A stretch of DNA of 64,000 nucleotides from Cerasicoccus maritimus (GCA_031296935.1 JAVDPD010000005.1:124001-188000), one strand, 5' to 3'; counted from the stretch's first letter, positions 8,368 through 20,354 are shown. Program-made: numbers and translations. The notes: a model not told the origin generated them from the sequence alone.

Positions 8368-9162
8368 TTAGCGTGCCTCAACCCCATGCCGGGCGAAGAT
8401 GGCCCGGGCGGTTTCGACCTGCTCCCGGGTGGGAGTCGGTGTGTTGGACAGGTTGTAGGTCAGGCCGGCGTGTTCGTATTTGTGCTCGCCCATTTTGTGG
8501 AAGGGCAGGATCTCCACCCGGTCCACCAGTTTGAGTTTGGCAACAAACTTGGCTACCGCCTCGATGTTGCGCGCGCTGTCGGTCAGGCCGGGCACGAGCA
8601 CAAAGCGGATCCACATAGATTTACCCAGGGCATCGAGCCGCTGGGCAAAGTCTAAAGTCGGCGAAAGCTGCACGCCGGTGACGTCTTTATACGTGGATGA
8701 AAGCCCGCTCTTTATGTCGAGCAGGACGAGGTCCACGTGCTTCAAGAGTTCATCGGATGCGCGCGCGCCCAGGAAGCCCGAGGTGTCGAGCGCCGTGTGG
8801 ATCCCGGCCTCTTTGGCTCCCTTGAAGATCGCGTGCACGAACGCCGGCTGCATCAGCGGCTCGCCGCCACTGATCGTCAAACCGCCCCGCTTGATAAACG
8901 CCTTGTAGCGCTTAACGTCGGCCAAGACCTTCTCCGCCGTGGTGATGTCACCCTTTGGTTTGCCCTGGGTTTCCGGGTTGTGGCAATACTGGCAGCGCAG
9001 CGGGCAGCCACGCGTAAAGACCACATACCGTAGGCCCGGGCCATCGACGGCGCCGCAAGTCTCGATAGTCTCGACGACGCCCTCGGTGTGAGGTCCCGGG
9101 ACCGCGCCGGGCATGGTTAGCTCGGTCGCGGCCGCATTGGTGAAACTGCAGTTCGCATACAT
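8368..9162 (-). CDS. pflA: pyruvate formate-lyase activating enzyme (radical SAM)
   Basis: The 264-residue enzyme uses S-adenosylmethionine and a 4Fe-4S cluster to generate the glycyl radical on PflB. The cluster motif CX3CX2C is visible as CPLRCQYC, preceded by GPGLRYVVFTRG and followed by the SAM-contact segment GGLTISGGEPLMQP. Later conserved parts are LDTSG, LLDIKS, RFVLVPGLTD and LPFHKMGEHKYE. The ATG at 9162 is fixed by an AGGAGG site 5 bases upstream; an earlier in-frame start at 9183 lies before that site. It follows pflB on the same strand by 33 bases, the standard order. Confidence 0.96.
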   Translation of the reverse strand: MYANCSFTNAAATELTMPGAVPGPHTEGVVETIETCGAVDGPGLRYVVFTRGCPLRCQYCHNPETQGKPKGDITTAEKVLADVKRYKAFIKRGGLTISGGEPLMQPAFVHAIFKGAKEAGIHTALDTSGFLGARASDELLKHVDLVLLDIKSGLSSTYKDVTGVQLSPTLDFAQRLDALGKSMWIRFVLVPGLTDSARNIEAVAKFVAKLKLVDRVEILPFHKMGEHKYEHAGLTYNLSNTPTPTREQVETARAIFARHGVEAR

Positions 9163-9167
9163 GTCTG

Positions 9168-9175
9168 CCTCCTTT
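9168..9175 (-). promoter_or_regulatory. strong Shine-Dalgarno for pflA
   Basis: On the minus strand the sequence reads AAAGGAGG, close upstream of the ATG at 9162. It is one of the few full Shine-Dalgarno sequences in the window and decides the start of pflA. Confidence 0.85.
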
Positions 9176-9195
9176 CGGGACACAGTCGCCTGCGG

Positions 9196-11481
<2,286 letters not shown>

Positions 11482-11841
11482 ATGTCCTGATTTGTAGAAT
11501 AGGGCGACCATCAGCGGAGTTTTTATCCCTCCGGCTCAGTGCCTCCCTTCGTTAGTAGATCAGGCTTCAGACTAGGTATTTTGTCATTGTATTCGAACTT
11601 TTAATATTGCACTTTTAAATAAATTAGTTCCGCTAATTGAAGTAATTTCGCGTGATCATAATCAAATCTGCCGGGACAGTAACCAAATTATAATAGAGCC
11701 CATTTTATCTACGTTTGCGGCCGATATCACGCATACGCAAAAGGCCCGAAGTGTGCTGGTTTTGGTTAAAAGGATGGTGGAGTTCGAGGCTCCTGCTTTA
11801 CCACATTATTCGATCATGACGCCGCGTTTGATGCGCAGGGC
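11482..11841. other. 360-bp intergenic region upstream of pflB
   Basis: No reading frame is credible here. The region is A+T-rich between 11560 and 11700, as expected for a promoter, and contains the FNR-like box. Nearer the PEP-CTERM gene, 11787-11806 has a T-arm-like GGAGTTCGAGGCTCC followed by ACCA, but no complete tRNA can be folded. Confidence 0.6.
11652..11665. promoter_or_regulatory. FNR/CRP-like operator upstream of pflB
   Basis: The 14-base site GTGATCATAATCAA differs from the FNR consensus TTGATNNNNATCAA only at its first base. It is in the 360-base non-coding stretch between the pflB start and the end of the PEP-CTERM gene. The pfl operons of other bacteria are switched on without oxygen by FNR, so the site fits its neighbour. 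No regulator gene of this family is in the window. Confidence 0.5.
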
Positions 11842-14800
11842 TCAACGTGCTCGCCTACGCATTTTAACGATGTAAAAGAGAGCCGCCAATGAGGCGAGTA
11901 GGGCGGCGTGTCCGGGTTCAGGAACTGCGATGACCTCGAGTATCAGCGCTCCATTCCGTGGAAAGAGCTCCAATAGCATGCCATTGGGCACATTGAGGAA
12001 TGAGGCATTGGTGGTGTAGAATTCCCCCTGGAACGAGTTTGCAGTAATGCCCGTAGAAGCGGTGATGAGCGTTAACTCGTCGCCCGCATGCAATTGCTGA
12101 TCGAGCAAGCTGATCTCGATGCCTCCCTCGAAAGTGCCATAGGCTTCGCCGAAGCTCAGCTGGTCGAAGGAGGTCAGGGAAGTGACGTCAAATTTCAGGA
12201 GGGCTCCATCGTTTTGCGCGTAGTTCTCTCCCATGACGGTCTGCAGTATGTTGTCTGTGCCGCCGATCGCCAGGACGCCGTAATCCTCCATCAAGGCGGT
12301 GACCGTTTCACCGGAGTTAAAGATCCCACTGGCGGAATTGAAGAAGTTGCTGTTCGCTTCTACGTTTTCCATGAGAACGCCGCCCGTGATGGTCCCAGTG
12401 TTCGTGATTTGGTAAACTTCGGTGCCTTGGACGCCTTGCAAGTGGATGGCGTTATGATCGAGCCGACTGGTAACTTCGCCACCGTGGTAAATCGAGACGG
12501 TGCTGATCGTGTCGTCGACCCCAGTGTCCTTGCCGCCATGAGCGTGGATGGCTGTTCCATTTTCACTGGTGACCGAGCCCCTGATTTCCATGGTGATGAT
12601 GTTTCCGGGATTGCCGTTGCCCGCGACGTTTTGCGCGAAAATGGCGTTGGTGTTCGCGCCACTGGTCGAGACCTTGGCATCGCTGCCGACCGAGATGTTC
12701 AAGGTCCCGTTATTGGCGCCATCCGACGACGAATTCGCGCCACCGGTGCTTCCCGCATAGTTTTCAAACAGACCGCCCCCGCCGCCGATCACCTGAGCAA
12801 CGACGCCATACGCGCCATCGCCGGAAGTCGCTATTTCCCCCTCAAGGCTTAGGTTAATGGAGCCGCCATAACCATTTGTCGATGCGGTGCGCTTGTCCGG
12901 GTTCGTATTGATGCCGCCGCTGGAGTCCGGGTTCGCAATGCCGCCCCCGCCGCCAATGGTTTGAAGGACAACACCATGCGACCCAGTTCCTGAGGTGGAG
13001 ATCCGGCTGACTTCGCTGAAGGTAAAGGGAGTATCCAGGCTGCCAATGTCGCCGCCTCCGCGCTCGCTTGAGTCGTCGTCGCCGGAGTTAACGGTGGCGC
13101 CCACAGTGATCTCGCCTCCCGTTTGCTTGGTTGTGACGATGCCGCCGCCGCTGCCAATGCTTTGGGCGACAAAACCAAAGGCATTGTCTCCGCTGGTCGT
13201 CACCAAGACATGGCCCTGACCCTCAGCCATGCTGATTGCCTGGCCGGCCCCATGCGTGTACGTGCCACCGAGAGTGATATCGGGGGCGTCGACGCCATCC
13301 AGACTGCCGGCGAAATCCCGCGTGGCACCTGTTCCGGCAACACCACCACCGCCGCCGATTGACTGAAGAATGATGCCGTGAGCGGCTGTGCCCTGCGTTT
13401 CCACCGTGAGCAGATCGGCGCTTAGATTAACGGCGCCGCCATCTCGAGAGTGTTCGTTGCTCCCTGCACCCAACTGGATGGAGCCTGTGGCGGCGCTGGA
13501 GCCATCGCTGGCCATGCCGCCGCCTCCTCCGATGGATTGGGCCAGTATGCCGTAGGCGCCATAGCCGCTGTCATTCGCCCCAGTGCTGACGTGCGCGGTT
13601 CCAGTATTGATGGTCACCGTATTGCCAGCACCGTGGCCCATGGGTGAGCCCAATGCGATGTCGAGCGTTGGGATCGCGTTGGAATTGGTTCCGGAGATGG
13701 TGTCTCCCTTGCCGCCACCCGCGCCGATGGATTGGGCCAACACTCCGACGGACCAATCTCCCTGGGTCGAGGTGTGGTTATTCAGTGAAAGCGCCGGAAA
13801 GCTCGGGTCCGTGGACGCAACATTCAAATTGACCGTGGTGGCGCCGCCGCCATTCGTCGTTGGGTCACTGCTATCGTTGCTGGTGTAGATGCCAAAAGTT
13901 AACCCAATCGACGGCGCCAAGGATTCACTGAAGTTGAATGCCTCGACATCCGAGCCTTGAGTGGCAATGCCGCCACCTCCGCCGATGGACTGCGCCAAAA
14001 TGCCGTAGCTGTTGTGTCCGGTGGTCGTAACGCTATCGTTCTGATAAACCTCAACGGTGCCTCCCTTACCTGCGTCTGCATAGCCTGATGCTTCGACAAA
14101 ACCAAGGTTGAGCAGACTTGCGGTGTCGAGTGTGGCGTCACCGCCAATGCCGCCGCCGCCGCCAATCGATTGCGCGATGACGCCATGAGCTGCGTAACCG
14201 CCCGTTGTGACTGGAGCTTCACTCACGATCGTATTGACGGTTCCGCCATCCGCGCCAGCACCGCCATTGCCGCCGACTCCGATATTAATGCTAAAGCTCT
14301 GCCCCTTGCTCTCTCCGCTCGTTGAGTAGGCGGCGGCTGCTCCGCCTACGCCACCACCACCCCCAATGGAATGCGCCAAAATGCCGTAGGAACGATCACC
14401 TGAGGTGGCAATGTTGTTGACGCTGCTCACGGTTACGTCCCCGCCATGACCAGCAACTCCGCCTGAGCCGCCAACTGCGATGGCCGAGCTGTAGGACTGC
14501 TGCTTGAAGGTGGCTTGTTGGATTTGAGCGTTGCCGCCGACGCCGCCTCCGCCGCCAATCGACTGGGCCAGGATGGCGGTTGAGTCGCCGTCCATTGTTT
14601 GAATGTTGGCGCTGTTATTAACCGTCACCGTTTCGCCATTACCACCGTCACCACCGGAGGCGCCAATTGCCATTTGGAGGGTATAGTTGGTGACATTTCC
14701 CTCGATGTAGTGGCCCCCAACAAGGCCGCCTCCCGCGTTGCCGCCGCCACCCCCGATCGACTGAGCCAGAATCCCCTTGGAGCCAATGCCGTCCGTGCTG

Positions 14801-17800
14801 ATGACGCCTGCGCTGTCGATGGTGACATCGCCGCCATGCCCGCCGCTGCCTCCACTTCCGCCAAGCGCCAGGTTTAATGTGTATGGGTCGGCCGCGCCTT
14901 TCTTGCCGCCTGGGTCAATGTTTTGGGATTTCGCGTTGCCGAGTCCGCCATTGCCGCCGCCGCCGCCAATGGATTGGACAACGAGGCCAGAGGCATTTTC
15001 ACCGTAGGTCGTAATCGACGACGTTGATTCGAGGGTCGCATGGGCGTAGTCCCCGTTTCCGCCGGCGCCGGCGCTGCCGCCATGGCTGATCGACATCGTA
15101 ACGCTGATTGCCTTTTTCGCGAGAGCCACAGCGAAAGCTTTGGAATCACCGCCGTTTCCTCCTCCGCCGCCAATACTTTGCACGAGGGCTCCATGCGCGC
15201 CATCTCCCCATGTTGTGATTGACCCTTCGTTGCCAAATGAGGCTACGCCGCCATCGCCGCCGCCTCCGCCATCGCCTCCCTTGCCCACGGCAACCGAGAC
15301 TGCGATTGGTGGGGCATCATCAACGACGGCCATGACGGCGAGTGCCCTTGCCGATGCGGAGCCTCCGTGCCCGCCGCCGCCACCAATGGATTGGACCAGT
15401 GCTCCGATCGAGTCGGCACCATCGTCTAAAAGTATCCCTAAAATTGGGTCCAAAACTTCTCGGCCGGTCGTGATGTTTCCTGCGTTTACGAGCCCTACAT
15501 CGCCACCATCGCCGCCGCCGCCGCCATCGCCACCAACTGCGATTGCGATGGCGAGGCCTAAGGCAACATCCCAGCTGCTCGCCGCGCCGCCAGTGCCTCC
15601 GCCTCCACCAATGCTTTGGACCGTGGCGCCCGGAGAGTTGTCGCCCAGCGTTGTAATCGTGGCACCTGCCTGGATCGCCGCGGTCTCAGCTAAGTTTCCA
15701 GTATCGCCAATGAATCCACCATCCCCGCCGGTGCCGCCACTGCCGCCAACGCCGACGCCAAGTGGCAATATAGGTGTGTAATCCGTGGCGCCGCCGCCAT
15801 GACCGCCACCGCCGCCAACGGACTGGACGATCAAGCCGCCGGAGTGATCTGACTTGGTGGAGATCGAACCATCCACCGAAAATGTAATACTGCCACCCGC
15901 GCCGCCGCTGCCTCCTGCGCCACCGACATCCACAAAGAAGCCTTCGGCATTGCCCCCATTGCCGCCACCGCCGCCAATGGATTGAGCCAGAATGCCCACC
16001 GAGTTGACGTCGTTCGTGGTCAGGACGCTGCCAGATTGGGTCGTTACGTTAACCGCTCCGCCGCTGCCGCCAGCGCCACCTTGGTCGCCCACGAACAGCG
16101 AAGATTTATTGCCAGCGCTGCCGCCGCCACCGCCAATGGATTGGGCGAGAATCGCGACGGATGCCTGGGAGCCGTTGTTGCCGTCGCCCGTGGGAATCGA
16201 GGAATCGCCCGTGGTGATCACGCCATTATTGATGACGGATACACTGCCGCCGTCGTGGCCGATGCCGGAGTCCTCGTCGGGCCCGTTGCCAATGGTTAGG
16301 CCAGTCGGATTATCGGGGTCTGTGCGATTGGCTTCCTGCAGGTTGTTGAGCAAGCCGCCACTGGCGCTACTGAGCGCAACAATGCCATGCGCCGCCAGGC
16401 CTTGGGTGGCAATCACGCCGCTCGATTTATTCTCCACGGTCACCTGACCACCGCCCCCTCTGAATTCGCCATTGCTCCCCAGATAACTGTTGTTGTCAGA
16501 ACCCGGGTTCGAGGAGGTGATGACACTGGCGCCGCCGATGCTCAGCGCGGCAATGCCCGCTGAAGTCGCGCCATAGCTGGTAATGCTGCCGCTGTTGATG
16601 ATGTCGACTGCGCCGCCCGTGCCATCGCCCTTGGCGTCGATGGTTTCTGTGTTCTCGGAAAACGGGTTGATGAGCTGGTTGGCCGCAGCGCTGACGCCGA
16701 GCACGCCAACCGCCAACGTGGAACCACCCTCTGAATTGCCCGCAGTGATTGAGGAATTTTCACCCAAGTCGATCAGAACATCACCGCCATGAATAGGCGT
16801 CGCACTCTTATCCGTAACCGGTGAGACCTCACTCAAAGCGAATATGCCTACGCCTTGAGTCGTGATTGAGGCAGATTCTCTGAGCTCGACGGCGACGTCG
16901 CCGCCGACTGCTGTGGATGCGCTTTCACTCGGGTACTGCGATCCGGTGGTGTTCGCGAAAATGCCTACGCCCGTTTGCGCATTCACCGTGATGTCTCCAG
17001 CATGACTGACTGCAACCTTGTGGAAACCATTGTCGTCTGTGCCATAGTCTTTGGTTCCAGGTCCGGAAGCGGAGGACGCGGAAATACCTGCAGTAATGAC
17101 GGAAGGACTGCTTTGGGTCACGGTGATGTTGGTTGATTCGTCCGTGTTTACGGTAACGGTGGCGCTGGTAACCGTGTTGGACTCGTTGCCGGAATCCTGT
17201 AGTCCCCAGGAAACCGCAGTAACGCCGCTCAGTTGCGCGGTACGCAGTGCGGATGGAGACAGCGTGACAGGATCATTCCCCGCCTCGGGACTTCCCGTTC
17301 CGACGCCATTCACCGTGATGTCATTCGCTACTGATACAACGACATCCGAGCCTATTCCGTTCGCATTTCCGTTTGGCCGACCGAGTGCGAGAATGGCGGC
17401 ATTGCCGATCGTTGTTGGGTCATCGGGGGCCTGTATGTTGGAAACGCTGAGAGAGCCATGACTATTGACGACCAAAGGATGCCTGGTAGTGATGTCCGTT
17501 GGCGTGCCCAGTTCGGTCGAGAATTGAAACAGTGACCCATAAAAAGGCGTCGCGGGATTGAAGTCGACGTTGGCCAGCAAGTCGATCTGGAGCTCGATCA
17601 GATCACTGGAGCCATCGGCTTCCAGCATCACATAACCGGGGAGGGTAGGCGAGCTCGCATCAGCGGGCAGAGTTGCGGTGTATTTGGTGGAATCCGAAGT
17701 GTCCGTCGTGAAACCCGTGGAATGGGTCAATGTCTGGGCGACAATTGCTGTGTGCCCACCCAGAAAAGACAGGGCAACGATTCTCCATCGTGCTCTTTTT

Positions 17801-17835
17801 TGAGCATGTTTTAAGATTTCTAAATGAGAGATCAT
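11842..17835 (-). CDS. giant glycine-rich beta-repeat surface protein with PEP-CTERM sorting signal
   Basis: The product is about 1997 residues from the ATG at 17835; a longer frame starts at an ATG at 17889. I prefer 17835 because it gives a normal signal peptide: basic KRARWR, hydrophobic ALSFLGGHTAIV, then AQT. From about residue 480 to 1760 a module ending in [QH][STV][IV]GGGGG recurs 18 times by my count, roughly every 50-80 residues, with related weaker units before it. This is the passenger style of adhesin/autotransporter beta-solenoids. Instead of an outer-membrane beta-barrel, the protein ends in a PEP-CTERM tripartite signal: VPEPG, a hydrophobic helix, then RRRAR. It is therefore likely exported by Sec and sorted by an exosortase, which is not in this window. 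Confidence 0.85.
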   Translation of the reverse strand: MISHLEILKHAQKRARWRIVALSFLGGHTAIVAQTLTHSTGFTTDTSDSTKYTATLPADASSPTLPGYVMLEADGSSDLIELQIDLLANVDFNPATPFYGSLFQFSTELGTPTDITTRHPLVVNSHGSLSVSNIQAPDDPTTIGNAAILALGRPNGNANGIGSDVVVSVANDITVNGVGTGSPEAGNDPVTLSPSALRTAQLSGVTAVSWGLQDSGNESNTVTSATVTVNTDESTNITVTQSSPSVITAGISASSASGPGTKDYGTDDNGFHKVAVSHAGDITVNAQTGVGIFANTTGSQYPSESASTAVGGDVAVELRESASITTQGVGIFALSEVSPVTDKSATPIHGGDVLIDLGENSSITAGNSEGGSTLAVGVLGVSAAANQLINPFSENTETIDAKGDGTGGAVDIINSGSITSYGATSAGIAALSIGGASVITSSNPGSDNNSYLGSNGEFRGGGGQVTVENKSSGVIATQGLAAHGIVALSSASGGLLNNLQEANRTDPDNPTGLTIGNGPDEDSGIGHDGGSVSVINNGVITTGDSSIPTGDGNNGSQASVAILAQSIGGGGGSAGNKSSLFVGDQGGAGGSGGAVNVTTQSGSVLTTNDVNSVGILAQSIGGGGGNGGNAEGFFVDVGGAGGSGGAGGSITFSVDGSISTKSDHSGGLIVQSVGGGGGHGGGATDYTPILPLGVGVGGSGGTGGDGGFIGDTGNLAETAAIQAGATITTLGDNSPGATVQSIGGGGGTGGAASSWDVALGLAIAIAVGGDGGGGGDGGDVGLVNAGNITTGREVLDPILGILLDDGADSIGALVQSIGGGGGHGGSASARALAVMAVVDDAPPIAVSVAVGKGGDGGGGGDGGVASFGNEGSITTWGDGAHGALVQSIGGGGGNGGDSKAFAVALAKKAISVTMSISHGGSAGAGGNGDYAHATLESTSSITTYGENASGLVVQSIGGGGGNGGLGNAKSQNIDPGGKKGAADPYTLNLALGGSGGSGGHGGDVTIDSAGVISTDGIGSKGILAQSIGGGGGNAGGGLVGGHYIEGNVTNYTLQMAIGASGGDGGNGETVTVNNSANIQTMDGDSTAILAQSIGGGGGVGGNAQIQQATFKQQSYSSAIAVGGSGGVAGHGGDVTVSSVNNIATSGDRSYGILAHSIGGGGGVGGAAAAYSTSGESKGQSFSINIGVGGNGGAGADGGTVNTIVSEAPVTTGGYAAHGVIAQSIGGGGGIGGDATLDTASLLNLGFVEASGYADAGKGGTVEVYQNDSVTTTGHNSYGILAQSIGGGGGIATQGSDVEAFNFSESLAPSIGLTFGIYTSNDSSDPTTNGGGATTVNLNVASTDPSFPALSLNNHTSTQGDWSVGVLAQSIGAGGGKGDTISGTNSNAIPTLDIALGSPMGHGAGNTVTINTGTAHVSTGANDSGYGAYGILAQSIGGGGGMASDGSSAATGSIQLGAGSNEHSRDGGAVNLSADLLTVETQGTAAHGIILQSIGGGGGVAGTGATRDFAGSLDGVDAPDITLGGTYTHGAGQAISMAEGQGHVLVTTSGDNAFGFVAQSIGSGGGIVTTKQTGGEITVGATVNSGDDDSSERGGGDIGSLDTPFTFSEVSRISTSGTGSHGVVLQTIGGGGGIANPDSSGGINTNPDKRTASTNGYGGSINLSLEGEIATSGDGAYGVVAQVIGGGGGLFENYAGSTGGANSSSDGANNGTLNISVGSDAKVSTSGANTNAIFAQNVAGNGNPGNIITMEIRGSVTSENGTAIHAHGGKDTGVDDTISTVSIYHGGEVTSRLDHNAIHLQGVQGTEVYQITNTGTITGGVLMENVEANSNFFNSASGIFNSGETVTALMEDYGVLAIGGTDNILQTVMGENYAQNDGALLKFDVTSLTSFDQLSFGEAYGTFEGGIEISLLDQQLHAGDELTLITASTGITANSFQGEFYTTNASFLNVPNGMLLELFPRNGALILEVIAVPEPGHAALLASLAALFYIVKMRRRAR

Positions 17836-18238
17836 GGCGCAGTAAAACCATCTGAGAATCACTTTGCGGGTGATATATTCCCGCAACATCGCAGTTTGCG
17901 AAAATTTGATCAGATTGCAGTCGTTCTGCGTCCTAAAGCGAATTCAGATGAAACAGTAGTTTATGTCTCTTATAAGATTCAAAGAGCAGCAGACTAATTG
18001 CCAGATTATTGCCCTAGGGTATGTGTGCCAATGTATTCTGACGAAGGTCAATGGACTGTAGATACGATCTGGCGAGTCAGTAAGGAGATCACACAGGCGC
18101 AGGCAGGCCCAGCGCGATTCCGAATTTTGGCAATTTGAGTCCGTAAACCTGTTCACGCGAACTCGATGATGCCCGTACAAAGGCTCCAGATGCTCAACCA
18201 AAATCAGGGCAACTTACTTGCCCGCAGTGGGCGGTCGC
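17836..18238. other. 403-bp gap without a supported gene
   Basis: The gap lies upstream of the PEP-CTERM gene and downstream of the SH3-like protein. An 85-residue frame on the minus strand (17944-18201) has no recognisable domain, unusual composition and no ribosome-binding site. I see no terminator with a T run. Confidence 0.5.
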
Positions 18239-19084
18239 TTACCGCAGTACGCGAATATTATTCGCTGTGATCTCGATCGGGACGCCGCCCTTAATGCGCT
18301 TGAGGACGCCTTGTATTTCAACTTGTTCGCCGAAGTAGCTCTCTAGCTTACCAAAGATGATGGTGTCGTCGACGTTCACGTAGGCGATGGTGTCGTCGTT
18401 GGCGTCGATCAGGCGGTAGCTGTAATCCGAGCCAAAGAGGCTGTCCCACTTCGAGATGCGTTCAAACCGGCCTTGCACGTAGCGTGCTACGCTTTGTGAC
18501 ATCGGGCGAATGCCTGCGGTGACGGGCGCGCTGATCGCCGTTTCCTGCATCTTCACTTCCTGCAAAACAGGCGGAGAACCGGCGGGAGTAGACTGGCTGG
18601 CGGAGGGGACACTGCCAATGGTGGCTGCCGGGGCGACTGCGGCAACACTGGCCGGGCCGGTGGAATCCATACGGAAGTAGGCGGGCGCTTCGCCCTGAAA
18701 ATAAACCGTAGCCCAGTTGCCGCTGACATTGGAGACTTGGGCTTCGTCGCCATCAAGGATCACGGCGAGCACGGGGCTGGCGGCGTCGGGGCGAAGGAAG
18801 GCCTTGGAGCCGTTGCGGACGCTCTTGCCCGACACATCAGCTGCCGGAACGTAGCCCACGTATTTGCCCGGAAATTGGACGAACATCCAGCCCTGGCCAG
18901 CGCCAGTTCCGTCCAATAGTGGGCGTGGCTCCAGCTTGTTGAGATCGCTCATGCTCTCCTGGAAATACACCGTGCCGTTGATGTCCGGCTCGAGGTAGAT
19001 GTTCATCATCTTGTCTTGGGCATGGGCGGCCATCGACGCAATCAGTGCGCCAACGAAAATCATCAAGCGGGTCATAGAAATCAT
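18239..19084 (-). CDS. secreted SH3-like domain protein of unknown function
   Basis: The 281-residue product has a signal peptide (LMIFVGALIASMAAHAQ, cleavage after AHA or AQ). Two stretches look like bacterial SH3 folds: NKLEPRPLLDGTGAGQGWMF with FPGKYVGYVPAADV, and AFLRPDAASPVLAVI with GNWATVYFQGEAPAYFR. An Ala/Pro/Ser linker (about 145-185) precedes a C-terminal beta domain (about 200-281) that reads RYVQGRFERISKWDSLFG and ends in ITANNIRVLR. It lies 18 bases behind the pseudouridine synthase and is probably co-transcribed. Function is unknown; cell-envelope localisation is inferred. Confidence 0.75.
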   Translation of the reverse strand: MISMTRLMIFVGALIASMAAHAQDKMMNIYLEPDINGTVYFQESMSDLNKLEPRPLLDGTGAGQGWMFVQFPGKYVGYVPAADVSGKSVRNGSKAFLRPDAASPVLAVILDGDEAQVSNVSGNWATVYFQGEAPAYFRMDSTGPASVAAVAPAATIGSVPSASQSTPAGSPPVLQEVKMQETAISAPVTAGIRPMSQSVARYVQGRFERISKWDSLFGSDYSYRLIDANDDTIAYVNVDDTIIFGKLESYFGEQVEIQGVLKRIKGGVPIEITANNIRVLR

Positions 19085-19102
19085 TGTGATTCAGTCTAAC
19101 AA

Positions 19103-19837
19103 CTATTTTGAAAAGAGAAAGTCCAATTCCTTTTTTGTGATCTCGCGAATGCCGCCGCGGGGGATGCCCTTCATGGGTAAATTACCCATTTGGAAGCGCT
19201 CCAGCTTGTCCACGAAGTAGCCAAAAGCTTCGAACATGCGGCGAATCTCGCGCTTGCGGCCTTGCTCCAGGTGGACTTCCAACCTGCGGCCCAGGTCCTG
19301 ACCCTTGGTGGCCATGACGATCTTTTTGGCCTGTAGCATTTCGCCATCGCGGCGCACGCCCTTGATCAGCTTGGGAATCAGCTCGGTGTCAAAGTTACGA
19401 CTCAGCTTTACACGGTAGCGCTTTACGACGCCGCCGGAAGGGTGGGTGATGCGCTGGGCGAGGTCACCGTCGGAGGTTAGGATCAGCATGCCTTCGCTTT
19501 CTTTGTCGAGACGGCCGCAGCAGATCAGTTTGTCGCTCGCGAGCTCGGGCGGCAGCAACTGATAAATCGTCTTCGAGTTATGCGGGTCACTATGGCTGCA
19601 GATGTAGCCCTTGGGCTTGTTCAGGAGCAGCACCCAGCGCTTGATTTTGCGCGCATTAACTCGCTGGCCCTCGACTTTGACGACGTCTTTGCCGGTCACG
19701 ACCTTGTCGCCCAGCTGGGCGAGCTTGCCGTTGATGGTCACAACGCCTTCCTCGATCAGGGTTTCGGCCTTGCGGCGCGAGCAATAACCCTGCTCGGACA
19801 GGTATTTTTGTAAACGTATGGCTTCAGGCTCTGGCAT
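19103..19837 (-). CDS. RsuA/RluB-family rRNA pseudouridine synthase
   Basis: The 244-residue enzyme has an N-terminal S4 RNA-binding domain (IRLQKYLSEQGYCSRRKAE...VTINGKLA) and a catalytic domain with the GRLDKESEG motif that holds the catalytic Asp. Further landmarks are LLNKPKGYICS, LLLTSDG-like LILTSDGDLA, KRYRV and the C-terminal EQGRKREIRRMFEAFG. RluB/RluE/RluF/RsuA cannot be separated by eye; RluB-like (23S rRNA) is most likely. The start at 19837 gives the usual short lead before S4; upstream starts at 19855 and 19963 exist. The gene is divergent from the rhodanese operon. Confidence 0.9.
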   Translation of the reverse strand: MPEPEAIRLQKYLSEQGYCSRRKAETLIEEGVVTINGKLAQLGDKVVTGKDVVKVEGQRVNARKIKRWVLLLNKPKGYICSHSDPHNSKTIYQLLPPELASDKLICCGRLDKESEGMLILTSDGDLAQRITHPSGGVVKRYRVKLSRNFDTELIPKLIKGVRRDGEMLQAKKIVMATKGQDLGRRLEVHLEQGRKREIRRMFEAFGYFVDKLERFQMGNLPMKGIPRGGIREITKKELDFLFSK

Positions 19838-19934
19838 GGGAAACCAAACATTCATCAGGGCAAACACGCGGCGGCGCAAGCGATTTATGCGAACGGCGCT
19901 TGCATGATCAATAATTTCGGGCAGCGTTACCTCG

Positions 19935-20354
19935 ATGTCCTGGTGGATGCAAACCCTGCTCATTCTGGTCCTCGCGCTGGTGGGGGCGGCGGGTAGCTAC
20001 CTGACCAACGAGCGGCCCGAGCCCATAGAGCTCATACAGGACGCCTGGATGCGCACTCCGGAAGACGTTGCTGGCTTGGGCGCAGTTCTGTGGGTCGATG
20101 CCCGTAATGTCGACCAATACCATGTCGGCCACATCGAAGGCGCGGTGAACGTCTCCCTGCAAGATTGGGACATCGGCCTCGGAGAACTGCTCACTGTCTG
20201 GTCACCCGAGCAGGACATCGTGGTCTATTGCGACGGCGAAGGCTGCGCGCTGAGCCGTGAAACGGCGGAAAAGCTCCGCGCCGATCTGGCGACGGACAAC
20301 ATTTACTGGCTGCAAGGCGGCATTCAGGCCTGGGAGGAGTTTACGCTGCGATGA
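19935..20354 (+). CDS. membrane-anchored rhodanese-like protein
   Basis: The 139-residue protein has an N-terminal helix (MQTLLILVLALVGAAGSYL) that anchors it or acts as a signal, followed by a single rhodanese domain. The domain shows WVDARNVDQYHVGHIEGAVNV and the active-site loop VVYCDGEGCALS, whose first Cys is at the catalytic position and which carries a second Cys five residues later. It ends in WLQGGIQAWEEF, the rhodanese C-terminal signature. Sulfur transfer or thiol/persulfide chemistry outside the cytoplasm is inferred. Its stop overlaps the next start as ATGA. Confidence 0.85.
   Translation: MSWWMQTLLILVLALVGAAGSYLTNERPEPIELIQDAWMRTPEDVAGLGAVLWVDARNVDQYHVGHIEGAVNVSLQDWDIGLGELLTVWSPEQDIVVYCDGEGCALSRETAEKLRADLATDNIYWLQGGIQAWEEFTLR

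Noticed and set aside
8149..8655. 168-residue plus-strand frame across the nested palindrome and pflA
   Set aside because: It is translated palindrome plus antisense of pflA; similar artefacts come from repeat elements.
11787..11806. T-arm-like GGAGTTCGAGGCTCC followed by ACCA
   Set aside because: No matching acceptor, D and anticodon arms can be built from the upstream 60 bases, so it is not a tRNA; at best a degraded 3' fragment.
17944..18201. 85-residue minus-strand frame before the PEP-CTERM gene
   Set aside because: No ribosome site, domain or protein-like pattern; probably chance.
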